A DNA stretch of 64,000 nucleotides from UBA8752 sp965657965 (lineage in GTDB: Bacteria > Bacteroidota > Bacteroidia > Flavobacteriales_D > Sanyastnellaceae): the NCBI GenBank assembly GCA_965657965.1, contig CBFHQM010000006.1, positions 1 to 64,000 on the forward strand. The letters are read 5' to 3'. The translations under genes were made by a program, and so were the position numbers. Below the pieces are notes generated by a model. The model was not told the DNA's origin. It was given only the letters and a program-made list of their open reading frames with translations, and did no database searches. This document shows positions 31,393-41,128 of the stretch, piece after piece. The stretch's first letter is position 1. Every line of letters begins with the position of its first letter.

Positions 31393-34300
31393 TCAATCGC
31401 AGGCACTGCCAAACGAACCGAGCAACAAGAGCAGGTCACCCACAGCTGTGGCACCGTCTCCGTCAAGGTCTGTTGGGCAAGCACTCGTACCCGAAATCTG
31501 GCATGACCCGTCATCCACATTGGCTGCAGGGTTAAAGTTGTCTGCGTCTGCGTAAGTACATCCCTCCATGATGCTGGTCGCACAACTTCCGTCGTCCTCA
31601 CCGGCAAATGGATTGTACTCTGCACTGAATGGGTCTGTGCAACCTGCGCACAATCCACATTCTCCATAGCAAGCGGCCTCCAAAGTCATGGGGCTACCAG
31701 AAACGGTCACGGAACGCTGTGCATCACAGCCGCCTGAAATGGTCTCCGTTGACCCTCCATTGGCGTAGTTGAACGTATACGTCCCCTCACCCAAAATGAG
31801 GGTAGTCTCCCAAACACCGTATCCCATCAAGGCCATCGCAGATGCACCAGCTCCAAAGGAACCTGACACCTCCATGCCGCCATCGACAGTGATGTTGGTT
31901 GCGTTCACACGGAACACAATCTCGTATTGGCAACTGCCATCGTCTGTGTTCGCACCTGAGTCAAAGTTGACCGCGTCCATGTTGGTACAACCGTTGTAGT
32001 TACAAGGTCCTTCATCGGTTGCATTCGCGTCGTAGTTGTCGGCATTCACGTCGCCACAACCCGCCACTTCTTGACAATCCAACACCCCGTCTTGGTCAGT
32101 GTCGGTGTAGTCACACAACAAGCTCAAATCACAAGGACTTGTGAATCCACAAGCAGTTGGATCACCACAACCCGCAGTAAAGCTGTTCATCGGTGCTGCC
32201 CAGAGGTACTGGGTGCCGAGAACGGGCACAATCGTGCGCCAAACTCCGTTTTGCTGTGCCAAGGTCAAGATGTTACCAGACAGGTTAACCGTGAACTGGC
32301 CTCCGCACATGCCCACTGGGGTTGTGCTGACAATGCCCACCAAAAGTGACAACAATCCTCCAGTAGGGTCGGAGATATTGGACATCACGAGGGGACCTCC
32401 AGTGCCGTCCCCGAGGAACACACCATTGACCGCAACGTTGGGGTTCACACCGCCGTCCAACTCGCATCCACCAGCCAGAGCTTCGTTCTCTGTGCCTGTC
32501 AAGGTCAAACCGACCAACCAGACATTCTCAGCACCTGTTGGGAGCACCGTGTCCATGTAGTCACATGAGCCATCGTCCTCGTTGGCAAAGCCATCGTAGT
32601 TACAGGCAATCACATCTGTACATCCAGGAACAGTCAATGAGTTGCCTTCGCAATCAAAGCCTTCGGCAGCGTAGTCACATGAACCGTCGTCCGTCGTAGA
32701 CAACGCGCTGTAGTTGCAAGCCGCTTCATCCGTACAACCAGGTCCCAATTCTGCAACATCAAGGCTAACGGCCAAACGAGGTGCGGTGTAATCGGCAATC
32801 ACATCAATCCAAAAAGAGGCCTCAGCAGGACCCATAGTTGGGTTCAACGTCAACTGCGTTGCGGCAATGGTTGTTCCATTGGCAGCATCCACAGCTTCTG
32901 TTGTGGCCACATCCCACCACTGCCATGGTGAACCATCAAATGGCTCAGTAGGCTCATTATTTTCGTTGTAGTTGTTCATAACGGGATACAAACCATCCCA
33001 GCCTTGATTGCCCAAAGCCGCTGCTGGGTCGGGCAAGCCGATCTCTGCAAACACAGCGTTGTTGTTGGTGGCGTAACCGTTGATCTCTGAATGGATGTCA
33101 TATGCACCACTCACTTCCACAACGGGCTCGTTGGTGGTCGGCACAATCAAAACGCCGGTGTTGTAGGGCGCAAACTGGTCGTGGGGAGCATGGAAGCTCA
33201 CAGTGGGAACATCTCCTTCGTCCAACCAGTTCAGGTCGCCCAGAGCGCCACCCAAGTTCATTTGGAAGTTGAAGTCAGAATCGTATCCCACGTGGTTGGC
33301 AATGCAAAGCTGGAAGCCACCAGACGATGCAGGAGCGTATGTATCGGTGGTCGCATTTGGATCACCGTGAATGGACTCAACGACCATTGGGATAGAAGAA
33401 CCGTCGCCTGGATCGTAGAAGAACTTCTCGATTGGCGCTCCCGCATCGGTGAGGATGATGTCGTTGTAGTTCGAAATTCCAGCAGAGGCCAAGGTGATGT
33501 ATCCACCCGTTCCTTCTCCGAACATCGCAATCTTGTCGCTTGCGACGCCATATGGATTGCTGTCTTCTGCTACTGTTTTCCGGAAGAAGCGAACGGCCGT
33601 GCGGCTGTCCTGGACTCCGCGGTAAGCGGCTTGAATCAATTGGAGCGTCCGCTCTGACTGGGTTGCTGCGGTGGGGTTCCACCCGAGGCGATAGTCACAA
33701 CTTGCAACCACGTATCCTTTCTTGGCAAACTCAGTACAAATGGCCACTGTTGCTGAGTCGGTCTTGTTACCCAAAGCGCTTCCATTCACGTACTGGGGCA
33801 AGAAGTTTCCAGTGTGGAAATACAGAATCAATGGACGGTTGGTTTGCGTGTCTCCCGTGGGCTCATACAAATCCAACATCAATGGCTGAGCCGCTGGCGG
33901 CTGGCCCTGCAATGCTGGAATCACCGTAACGTTCGTTCCGTATTGGATGTTGGAGGTCACTGTGACTTCGGGGAACACCTCATCGATGTAGCGCACGCCG
34001 TTGCTGTTGATTTGACCTTCTGTCAAGGTACCCAACGCCAATCCCATCCGAGGCGTGTTGTAATCCATGATTTGATCAATCCATCCCATGGCCTCGGCCT
34101 CTCCCATTGTTGGGTTCAACGTCAATTGAGTGGCCAAAATGGTCGTGCCTGCGTAGTCGTCGTAAGCCTGAGTCGCTGCCTCGCTCCACCACTGCCATGG
34201 TGAGCTGTCGAAGGGCTCGGTTGGCTCTCCTGCTTCGTTGTAGCTGTTGAGCACGGGAAAGAGTCCATCCCAGCCACCGTTGTTTTCGGAAGCCGCATCC

Positions 34301-35325
34301 TCAATATCGGCATCCGCAAACACCGCGTTGTTGTTGGTGGCATAGCCGTTAATCTCTTCGTGAACGTCATAAGCGCCACTCACCTCCACAACGGGTTCGT
34401 TGGTTGTGGGAACGATCAATACCGCAGTTTCATACGGGGCAAAAGGATCGTGTGGGCATTGGAAGCTCACCATGGGCACATCGCCTTCATCCAACCAGTT
34501 CAAATCACCCAGCGCACCGCCAAGGTTCATTTGGAAGTTGAAGTCAGAACTGTAACCTACGTGATTCGCCATGCACAATTGGAATCCACCGGACGAAGCA
34601 GGAGCGTATGTATCTGTTGTCGCGTTGGGGTCTCCGTGAATGCCCTCAATCACCATAGGAATGGAAGAGCCGTCACCTGGATCGTAGTAAAACTTAGAAA
34701 TGGGCTGACCTAAATCATCAAGGATGATGTCTGCATAGTTTGAAATGCCGGCTGAAGCCATGGTGATGTAACCACCTGTGCCTTCGCCCAACAAGGCAAT
34801 CTTGCTGTCATCGATTCCGAAGTTGTTGCTGTCCTCTGCCACAGACTTCCGGAAGAAACGCACAGCTGTGCGGCTGTCTTGGACGCCGCGGTAAGCCGCT
34901 TGAATCAACTGAAGCGTGCGCTCAGATTGCGTTGCTGCAGTTGGGTTCCATCCCACACGGTAGTCCACACTGGCCACCACATATCCCATTTTGGCATATC
35001 GTGTGCAAATCTCCACGCCAGCACTGTCCGTCTTGGTTCCAAGCGGGCTGCCGTTGACGTACTGTGGCAAAAAGTTTCCTGTGTGGAAGTACAACAGCAG
35101 GGGACGATCGGTCTCCGTGTCTCCTGCTGGCTCGTACAAGTCCAACATCAAAGGCTGTGGTGCGGGGGCCAAGCCCTGCAATGCCGTGATCACGGTAATG
35201 TTGGTTCCGTACTGAATGTTGGACGTCACGTCCACGTCGGTGAATACCTCGTTGAGGTACCTCGTCTGTGCGCTGGCAGACAGACAGATGGCAAAGGCAG
35301 CCATCAGAAGACAAGTTTGCTTCAT
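31393..35325 (-). CDS. Giant secreted protein with two tandem esterase-like domains, GCTD repeats and dockerin-like tail
   Basis: 1310 residues with a signal peptide (ending ASAQ, residue 20). Two alpha/beta-hydrolase-like domains (about 23-445 and 446-860) are internal duplicates, each with LMLDLYEP, LYFHTGNFLPQYVNG, VVAS.DYR.GWNP and RTAVRFFRK. The nucleophile elbow reads GEGTGG in both, where active esterases have GESAGG, so the catalytic Ser is absent. GCTDEAACNYSAL-type repeats, a beta-rich segment with CYGECGLCAGC, and the tail CPTDLDGDGATAVGDLLLLL ending in CD follow. The ATG at 35325 gives a proper signal peptide. Probably extracellular; binding, not catalysis, is my inference. Confidence 0.82.
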   Translation of the reverse strand: MKQTCLLMAAFAICLSASAQTRYLNEVFTDVDVTSNIQYGTNITVITALQGLAPAPQPLMLDLYEPAGDTETDRPLLLYFHTGNFLPQYVNGSPLGTKTDSAGVEICTRYAKMGYVVASVDYRVGWNPTAATQSERTLQLIQAAYRGVQDSRTAVRFFRKSVAEDSNNFGIDDSKIALLGEGTGGYITMASAGISNYADIILDDLGQPISKFYYDPGDGSSIPMVIEGIHGDPNATTDTYAPASSGGFQLCMANHVGYSSDFNFQMNLGGALGDLNWLDEGDVPMVSFQCPHDPFAPYETAVLIVPTTNEPVVEVSGAYDVHEEINGYATNNNAVFADADIEDAASENNGGWDGLFPVLNSYNEAGEPTEPFDSSPWQWWSEAATQAYDDYAGTTILATQLTLNPTMGEAEAMGWIDQIMDYNTPRMGLALGTLTEGQINSNGVRYIDEVFPEVTVTSNIQYGTNVTVIPALQGQPPAAQPLMLDLYEPTGDTQTNRPLILYFHTGNFLPQYVNGSALGNKTDSATVAICTEFAKKGYVVASCDYRLGWNPTAATQSERTLQLIQAAYRGVQDSRTAVRFFRKTVAEDSNPYGVASDKIAMFGEGTGGYITLASAGISNYNDIILTDAGAPIEKFFYDPGDGSSIPMVVESIHGDPNATTDTYAPASSGGFQLCIANHVGYDSDFNFQMNLGGALGDLNWLDEGDVPTVSFHAPHDQFAPYNTGVLIVPTTNEPVVEVSGAYDIHSEINGYATNNNAVFAEIGLPDPAAALGNQGWDGLYPVMNNYNENNEPTEPFDGSPWQWWDVATTEAVDAANGTTIAATQLTLNPTMGPAEASFWIDVIADYTAPRLAVSLDVAELGPGCTDEAACNYSALSTTDDGSCDYAAEGFDCEGNSLTVPGCTDVIACNYDGFANEDDGSCDYMDTVLPTGAENVWLVGLTLTGTENEALAGGCELDGGVNPNVAVNGVFLGDGTGGPLVMSNISDPTGGLLSLLVGIVSTTPVGMCGGQFTVNLSGNILTLAQQNGVWRTIVPVLGTQYLWAAPMNSFTAGCGDPTACGFTSPCDLSLLCDYTDTDQDGVLDCQEVAGCGDVNADNYDANATDEGPCNYNGCTNMDAVNFDSGANTDDGSCQYEIVFRVNATNITVDGGMEVSGSFGAGASAMALMGYGVWETTLILGEGTYTFNYANGGSTETISGGCDAQRSVTVSGSPMTLEAACYGECGLCAGCTDPFSAEYNPFAGEDDGSCATSIMEGCTYADADNFNPAANVDDGSCQISGTSACPTDLDGDGATAVGDLLLLLGSFGSACD
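32740..33990 (-). repeat. Second unit of tandem intragenic duplication
   Basis: Encodes the second esterase-like domain, starting YIDEVFPEV. It matches the adjacent unit at DNA level over most of its length (compare CGGTAAGCGGCTTGAATCAA near 33621 with CGGTAAGCCGCTTGAATCAA near 34891). The inner boundary is approximate. Confidence 0.75.
33991..35259 (-). repeat. First unit of tandem intragenic duplication
   Basis: Encodes the first esterase-like domain, starting YLNEVFTDV. The start-to-start distance to the second unit is 1269 bases (423 codons). Divergence is mostly synonymous by eye. Confidence 0.75.
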
Positions 35326-35446
35326 AGTTTGGTCTCTAGAATGAAAGGGTAAGATAGACATCTAATGGGAGTGTGTAGATATTACACAACCCATTCGTCG
35401 AAGGAAATTCGAGAAATTTGTAAGCGTTTGGTGAGATTCCGATGAA

Positions 35447-38314
35447 TCAATTCCGGGTATCCACCTCAAACAACAGGCTGAGGTAGGCCAGACGCCCAAC
35501 GCTCGGACCGCCGTAAGCCTCAATGTGTAGGTTTTCCAGCACATTTGAAGCCCCTGCCTTGATGGTCATGTTCCAAGCATCAATTCGCGCGTTGGCCTGA
35601 ATGTCCAAAACATCGAAGGTGGGAACCAAGCCTGTAAACTGCGGGGATCCTTCAAAAACAAAGCCTTGAACCCACTTATAATTCAATCCAGCCCCCCAAG
35701 TGCTCGCTTCTCTCAATCTCAAGTCTCGTGCACTGAGACCCAAATTGTACTTGTGTTCAGGGGTGTTGAACGCCGGAATAATGGGATCATTTGCATCGGT
35801 CTTCACGAGTCTGTTCCAACTGTAGTTGCCCGAAAGCATCCAATGGTCACCTGCATACCAATTGGCTCCAATGGAGGCGCCAGTGGTCCTCACCGTACTG
35901 AGTGAATTCGCCGCGTAGCGATACACATCCAGACCGGTAACGGCCTCGGGGAACGTGGGGTTTTGGAAGAGCACGTCGAGTCCGATGTTGTATCCAATGA
36001 AGTGGTTGTACTGGCTGTAATACCAACTTCCATCCAAGTAAAGCTTGTCCCAAAGGGTGGTCCGATATCCAATCTCCAAAGACCTGACCTGCTCTGGACG
36101 CAGCGGGGCGATGTCGAAATACTGAAGCGTATCCAAATTGCCAAAAGGCTGCCCCGCCGTAGCCGAGATGCTGTTTCGATAATCGACAAAACTGGAGATG
36201 GTCACCAGGTCTTCCCTTCCTTCGAGATTGCCCACCAAGGTTGCGGGTCCCACATCCAAAAACAAGTATTGATCGGCCAGCGTTGGATTTCTCAGGGCGC
36301 TGGAGAAACTGACCCTGAGGTAGTCTTCCTCTCTGGGCTTCCACACCATGGAGGCCGCTGGCGAGAACACCCAATTGAAATTCTGATTCTTATCGGCCCG
36401 CAGGGAAGCGGTCAAAATCAGCTTGTCTTCGGCCATTCGTTTCCTTGCGCCCGCATACAACCCCATCTCTTGGTTGGTGATGACCACTCCTGCTGTATCG
36501 CTAAAGATGGTGCCCGCACTGTTGGGCGTGTATCGACGGAAATTGGCTCCGACCCGAACCTCTTCAAACCCGTTCACCTCGAATTGACGCTCTGCGTGCG
36601 CATGCACCAAGCTGGACCGATCATAAAACCGGGTCCCCCCTTCTTCTTCGTTGTTCTTGGCCGCCACCAGACGGTTGAATTCCGACTCAAACGCGGCGGT
36701 GCCTGGCGCCAAAAAGCCAAGAGAGTCCTGTGCCACATCCAAAAGCCCTGCAGTGCCATTGTTGGACCAAGCCTCCACTTGATCGTGCCACATCATCAAA
36801 GAGTCCGCATTGTTGGCATACCACTCTTCCACCTCCCCTTCGGGATAAGCGAAAATGGGGAACCCGTAGTTGGGGTCAACGCCGATTTGCTCCAGTCCAG
36901 GGTAAGTCTCATTGATGCCCGGCACAATGCTGTCTACCCAGTACCGGTAGTACACTTTGGAATGGCTGTAATCGCTTCTTGTGTTCTCTTGCAGACGCAG
37001 TGCCGTCGCATAGGGATCATAGCTGTTTCCCGCGTCTTCACTCGTCCGGTAGGCCCTCACAAACCACTTTCCCGGCTTGGACAACTCCACCTTGTGCTGG
37101 TAGAATTCAATGTCGCGGAGGGAAAAACGATTGTCTCCTTGGTAAACGGTTGTTCCAAAACCGGAACTAAAACCGTAAACGAGTTCAGCCGACTCATAGG
37201 TCTTTTCGGGCTGGAGGCGCAAGTGAAGTGCCGTAGACACTTTCAGGTTTTTGGTCCCGTAATCCACCAAGTCAATCTCGCGATAGCCTGTCCGGTAAAA
37301 TGCGCCAAGGCCCCGAGCGTTTGAACTGTTGTCCCCGCTGTAATCGAATACGGTTCGGTACTCATCCCCGTAAACATTGACCGCATCGTAGCCCCCGGCA
37401 TTGTCCAATCCATAGGTTGTACCATCGACCGGATTGTAGTTGTCCGCAATCCAATCATCCGCGCTGAACCTGAAGGCATTCACCTTGAAGCCAAGCACGG
37501 GGTTGTCCTCATTGTCGGTCACGTAGTCTGCATACCGAAATCCAGTCTCGGTTAAGTTCCGCTCTCCCACTTTGGCACTCACCGCAACACCGGGGAACCG
37601 GAAAGGGGACTTGGTCTCCATGGAAACAACGCCATTGAATGCGCCTGGGCCGTAGAAAGCACTGCTCGCTCCAGCCACGATGTCCACCTTCATTACGTCG
37701 AGCTCAGGCGCTCCCAAGAAGTTGCCCAAAGAAAAGTTCAGACCAGGACTCTGGTTGTCCACCCCATCAATCAATTGAAGAGAACGCACAGGAGACGTAC
37801 TGTTGAAGCCCCGGGTATTGATGATTTTAAACCCAAGAGAAGCGCTGGTCAAGTCCACGCCTTTGAGGTTACCCAGGCCCTCGTAAAAGTTGCCGCTCGG
37901 CGCCTCTTTGATGGCCAAAACATCCATGGACTCTACCGTGAGCGGCCCTTGCTTTTGACGTTCATCGATGCGCGACCCCACCACTTCTGCCTCTTCCATC
38001 AAAACGGCATCGGGCTCGAGCACAACGCGAAGTTCTTCTGCCCCTGTCCGCACGCCGATGGTCGCCATCGCATACCCAATAAAGCTCACGTTGATGCGCA
38101 CCGGCAACGATGGCACTTCCAAGCGAAAACGACCGTCAAAATCGGTGGACGTCCCCATGGAACTGCCCTGCACCAAAACCCCTGCCGCAAAAACAGGCTC
38201 TCCAGTCTCTCCGTCTATGACCTGACCGCGAATGACTTCCTGCCCAACAAGAGACGAGGACAAGGCGATGAACAACAGGAAAAACAAAGAATGACGGAGT
38301 CGCAAAAGGCACAT
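35447..38314 (-). CDS. TonB-dependent receptor with carboxypeptidase-regulatory-like N-terminal domain
   Basis: Outer-membrane active transporter of 955 residues. After a signal peptide (to about 25) come a CarboxypepD_reg-like domain (27-110: RGQVIDGETGEPVFAAGVLV, GTSTDFDGRF), a plug domain (about 115-245: INTRGFNSTSPVRSLQLIDG, VDIVAGASSAFYGPGAFNGV) and a large beta-barrel ending in SLLFEVDTRN. No SusD partner is next to it. The tandem esterase-like gene follows 121 bases downstream in the same direction. The ligand is unknown; a peptide, siderophore or glycan is possible. Confidence 0.95.
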   Translation of the reverse strand: MCLLRLRHSLFFLLFIALSSSLVGQEVIRGQVIDGETGEPVFAAGVLVQGSSMGTSTDFDGRFRLEVPSLPVRINVSFIGYAMATIGVRTGAEELRVVLEPDAVLMEEAEVVGSRIDERQKQGPLTVESMDVLAIKEAPSGNFYEGLGNLKGVDLTSASLGFKIINTRGFNSTSPVRSLQLIDGVDNQSPGLNFSLGNFLGAPELDVMKVDIVAGASSAFYGPGAFNGVVSMETKSPFRFPGVAVSAKVGERNLTETGFRYADYVTDNEDNPVLGFKVNAFRFSADDWIADNYNPVDGTTYGLDNAGGYDAVNVYGDEYRTVFDYSGDNSSNARGLGAFYRTGYREIDLVDYGTKNLKVSTALHLRLQPEKTYESAELVYGFSSGFGTTVYQGDNRFSLRDIEFYQHKVELSKPGKWFVRAYRTSEDAGNSYDPYATALRLQENTRSDYSHSKVYYRYWVDSIVPGINETYPGLEQIGVDPNYGFPIFAYPEGEVEEWYANNADSLMMWHDQVEAWSNNGTAGLLDVAQDSLGFLAPGTAAFESEFNRLVAAKNNEEEGGTRFYDRSSLVHAHAERQFEVNGFEEVRVGANFRRYTPNSAGTIFSDTAGVVITNQEMGLYAGARKRMAEDKLILTASLRADKNQNFNWVFSPAASMVWKPREEDYLRVSFSSALRNPTLADQYLFLDVGPATLVGNLEGREDLVTISSFVDYRNSISATAGQPFGNLDTLQYFDIAPLRPEQVRSLEIGYRTTLWDKLYLDGSWYYSQYNHFIGYNIGLDVLFQNPTFPEAVTGLDVYRYAANSLSTVRTTGASIGANWYAGDHWMLSGNYSWNRLVKTDANDPIIPAFNTPEHKYNLGLSARDLRLREASTWGAGLNYKWVQGFVFEGSPQFTGLVPTFDVLDIQANARIDAWNMTIKAGASNVLENLHIEAYGGPSVGRLAYLSLLFEVDTRN

Positions 38315-38380
38315 GAAACAGGCGAATCGAGGTTAAACACGCAGCGCCAAATGGCGGAGGCTTGGCAATATGCGACGAAA

Positions 38381-38614
38381 TCACGTCGGATTCACCGACG
38401 AAATGCGCACGAAAAATTCACCATCCAGCTCAACAAGGTCGCCGTGCCTGAGTTTTCTGCGCTTCCGCAACTCGCTTTCCCCATTGACTTTCACACGCTC
38501 TTCCTCTACAGCCCACTTGGCCTCTCCTCCCGTTGCACAGAGCCCCGTCGCCTTGAGCAACTGCAACAAATCGATGTAGGGTGTCCGCAGAGAAAATTCA
38601 ATCTGCTCCGCCAT
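38381..38614 (-). CDS. S4-domain RNA-binding protein (YbcJ-like)
   Basis: 77 residues forming a single S4 domain: YIDLLQLLKATGLCATGGEAK followed by VKVNGESELRKRRKL and GDLVEL. This is the YbcJ type of small RNA-binding protein. Its ATG shares one base with the stop of the fused E1 gene (TGATG), indicating coupling. The RNA target is unknown. Confidence 0.92.
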   Translation of the reverse strand: MAEQIEFSLRTPYIDLLQLLKATGLCATGGEAKWAVEEERVKVNGESELRKRRKLRHGDLVELDGEFFVRISSVNPT

Positions 38615-41067
38615 CAGAGCAAATCTGGATAGGCCGCTGGATCACTTTCGGCCACCATGGCATACGCCCGTTCCACAATGTCCTCCAGTGAAGGCTTCGA
38701 GAAGTAATCTCCGTCGGTGCCATAGGCGGGCAAGTGCGGCGCTGCCGCCAACGCTTCGGGTGCAGAATCCAAATGCCTCCACATTTCGCCAGAAGCCAAG
38801 CTTCTTTCCATCATGAAGGCAGAAGCGCCACCCGGCACATCTTCGTCAACAAACAACACCCGGTGCGTCTTCGATACGCTTTCGACAATGGTGCCGTTGA
38901 GGTCGAACGGAAGCAATGTCCTGACGTCCACCAACTCCACTTCGATGTCCATTTCGGCCAATCGTTCTGCGGCTTGCGCACACATGTTCAACGTACTTCC
39001 GTAGGACACAATGGTCAAATCAGCGCCAGAACGAATCACCTCCGGAATGCCCAAGGGAACTTTGAATTCGCCCAAGTTCGCAGGCAACATCTCCTTGCTC
39101 CGATACCCATTCAGGCATTCCACGACCAACGCAGGTTCTCCTGCCGCCATCAAGGTGTTGTACATACCTGCAGCCTCCGTCATGTTCCTGGGCACACACA
39201 CGTGCATGCCCCGGATGCTGTGCACAATCGCCCCCATTGGGCTGCCTGCATGCCAAATGCCTTCGAGCCTGTGCCCGCGCGTGCGGACAATCAGCGGTGC
39301 TCGCTGCGTTCCGCCGCTCCGGTAGTGCACCGTCGCGAGATCATCTCGCATGATTTGAAGGGCATAGTACAAGTAATCCAAATATTGGATCTCGGCAATG
39401 GGACGCAAACCCCGCATGGCCAGGCCAATGCCCTGCCCCATGATGGTGCACTCGCGAATGCCCGTATCGGATACTCGGCCTTCACCAAATGCATCCTGCA
39501 TGCCTTCCATGGCTTGGTTCACTCCGCCAATACGGCCGGTGTCTTCGCCAAAGGTCAACAGCTCGGGGTAGCGCTCAAAGAGCGCCTTAAAGTTCTCGCG
39601 CAGCACGATTCTCCCATCCACTTCTTCCGCGCCTTCATAAGAAGGCGCAACCGGTGTAACAGTCAATGCGTCGAGCGCGCCTGACACATGCAAATGCCCA
39701 CCGAACAACTGCTCGCAACGGGCCTTTTGCACCTCCAACCAACGGCGCAGCGCCGTCCTGCCTTCGGACAACTCGCCCGCGGTGGCATGCAAAGCTTGAC
39801 GCACTGCAGCGTGCACATCCCTGCGGATCGGATCGCTGACTTGAGCCAGCGCCTTGGCCCGGCCTTCGCAATTGGGCACCCCTTGCAACAACTCCACAGC
39901 GGTGTCGCGTTCTCCGTCCAATGCGGTCCGAACAGCCTGCCAAGCCGCTTTTTGCTCGGCCCGAACTTCCTTTTTGGCTTCCGCTCGAATGGCGGTCAGC
40001 TGCGCCTCCGTGGCCGCCCCTTCCATCTCGAGAAACCGCCCGAGTTGCAGAATGCAATCGTATTGCTCCGCCCAAGCCAACCGCTCGGGTGTTTTGTACC
40101 GCTCGTGCGAACCACTTGTGCTGTGCCCTTGAGGCTGCGTGCATTCTTCGACATGCACCAACACGGGAACGTGTCGTTCTCTACAAATCTTGACTGCGCG
40201 TTCGTAGGTGAGCAACAATGCAGGGTAATCCCACGCGCGCACCTTCATGATCACAATGCCTCCCCCGGGAAGGTCGGCCTCGGCCTCGGCAAGAGACACG
40301 CCTCCATCTCCCGCTCCGCCAGGTTCAGATCCATAGGCCATTCCTGCCAAGGCTTGAGAAATGCTCTCCCGTGCCGTCTGGTACTTTTTGGGCACGGAAA
40401 TGCCGTATCCATCGTCCCATACACTCATGCACAGGGGAACCCCCATCACGGCAGCGGCATTCATGGTTTCCCAAAACATGCCTTCCGAAGTTGAGGCGTC
40501 TCCGATGGTTCCGAAAGCCACCTCATCTCCCCCCTGACTGAAATGCTTGAGCTTGAACCCGGCCTTTTTCATGGCCTTGCCCTGCGCTCGGTAGTGCTTG
40601 CTGGCCTGAGCCAATCCCAGCAGTCGCGGCATTTGGGCCGCTGTTGGCGAGAGGTCTATGGAGCTGTTTGGCTGTTTTGTCAGGTTCAAAAACTGACCAT
40701 CCGGGCCCACGGTTGGAGAACCAAAGTGGCCATTCATTTGACGGCCAGAGGTCATGGGCTCGCGCACGGAGTCTGTATCCGCATAAAGCTGCGCGAAATA
40801 TTCCTGGACCGACAATAGGCCGAGGGCCATCATCAAGGTTTGATCGCGGTAGTACCCGCTTCTAAAGTCTCCAGGTTGAAACTGCCGGGCGAGCGCAAGC
40901 TGGGCGAGCTCTTTGCCATCACCAAAAATGCCAAACTTGGCCTTTCCGGTCAGCACCTCCTTTCTACCCAGCAGCGAAGTTTCGCGGCTGGTGCAGGCCA
41001 ATCTGTAATCGTGAAGAGCCACCTTGCGTAGGTCTTCCCCTTTTTCGAGCGCGAGTCTTTGTCCCAT
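38614..41067 (-). CDS. 2-oxo acid dehydrogenase E1, fused alpha and beta subunits
   Basis: Thiamine-diphosphate enzyme of 817 residues that decarboxylates a 2-oxo acid (branched-chain or pyruvate type) and feeds an E2/E3 complex. The N-terminal alpha part (to about 400) has SGYYRDQTLMMALGL, the ThDP motif TIGDASTSEGMFWETMN, and ECTQPQGHSTSGSHERYKT. The beta part (about 470-817) has LTFGEDTGRIGGV, IAEIQYLDYLYYA, RTRGHRLEGIWHAGSPMG and DEDVPGGASAFMME. The alpha/beta fusion is usual in Bacteroidota. E3 (lpdA) is at 48610, not adjacent; no E2 gene is in the window. Confidence 0.93.
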   Translation of the reverse strand: MGQRLALEKGEDLRKVALHDYRLACTSRETSLLGRKEVLTGKAKFGIFGDGKELAQLALARQFQPGDFRSGYYRDQTLMMALGLLSVQEYFAQLYADTDSVREPMTSGRQMNGHFGSPTVGPDGQFLNLTKQPNSSIDLSPTAAQMPRLLGLAQASKHYRAQGKAMKKAGFKLKHFSQGGDEVAFGTIGDASTSEGMFWETMNAAAVMGVPLCMSVWDDGYGISVPKKYQTARESISQALAGMAYGSEPGGAGDGGVSLAEAEADLPGGGIVIMKVRAWDYPALLLTYERAVKICRERHVPVLVHVEECTQPQGHSTSGSHERYKTPERLAWAEQYDCILQLGRFLEMEGAATEAQLTAIRAEAKKEVRAEQKAAWQAVRTALDGERDTAVELLQGVPNCEGRAKALAQVSDPIRRDVHAAVRQALHATAGELSEGRTALRRWLEVQKARCEQLFGGHLHVSGALDALTVTPVAPSYEGAEEVDGRIVLRENFKALFERYPELLTFGEDTGRIGGVNQAMEGMQDAFGEGRVSDTGIRECTIMGQGIGLAMRGLRPIAEIQYLDYLYYALQIMRDDLATVHYRSGGTQRAPLIVRTRGHRLEGIWHAGSPMGAIVHSIRGMHVCVPRNMTEAAGMYNTLMAAGEPALVVECLNGYRSKEMLPANLGEFKVPLGIPEVIRSGADLTIVSYGSTLNMCAQAAERLAEMDIEVELVDVRTLLPFDLNGTIVESVSKTHRVLFVDEDVPGGASAFMMERSLASGEMWRHLDSAPEALAAAPHLPAYGTDGDYFSKPSLEDIVERAYAMVAESDPAAYPDLL

Positions 41068-41128
41068 GGGCGTTGATGGTGCCGCGCGAAGTTACTTCAA
41101 GGGCGATTACCCATCACCGCAAGGGCAA

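Noticed and set aside
35963..37324. A 453-residue open frame antisense to the TonB-dependent receptor
   Set aside because: It lies wholly within a clear receptor gene and has no domain, signal or promoter of its own.
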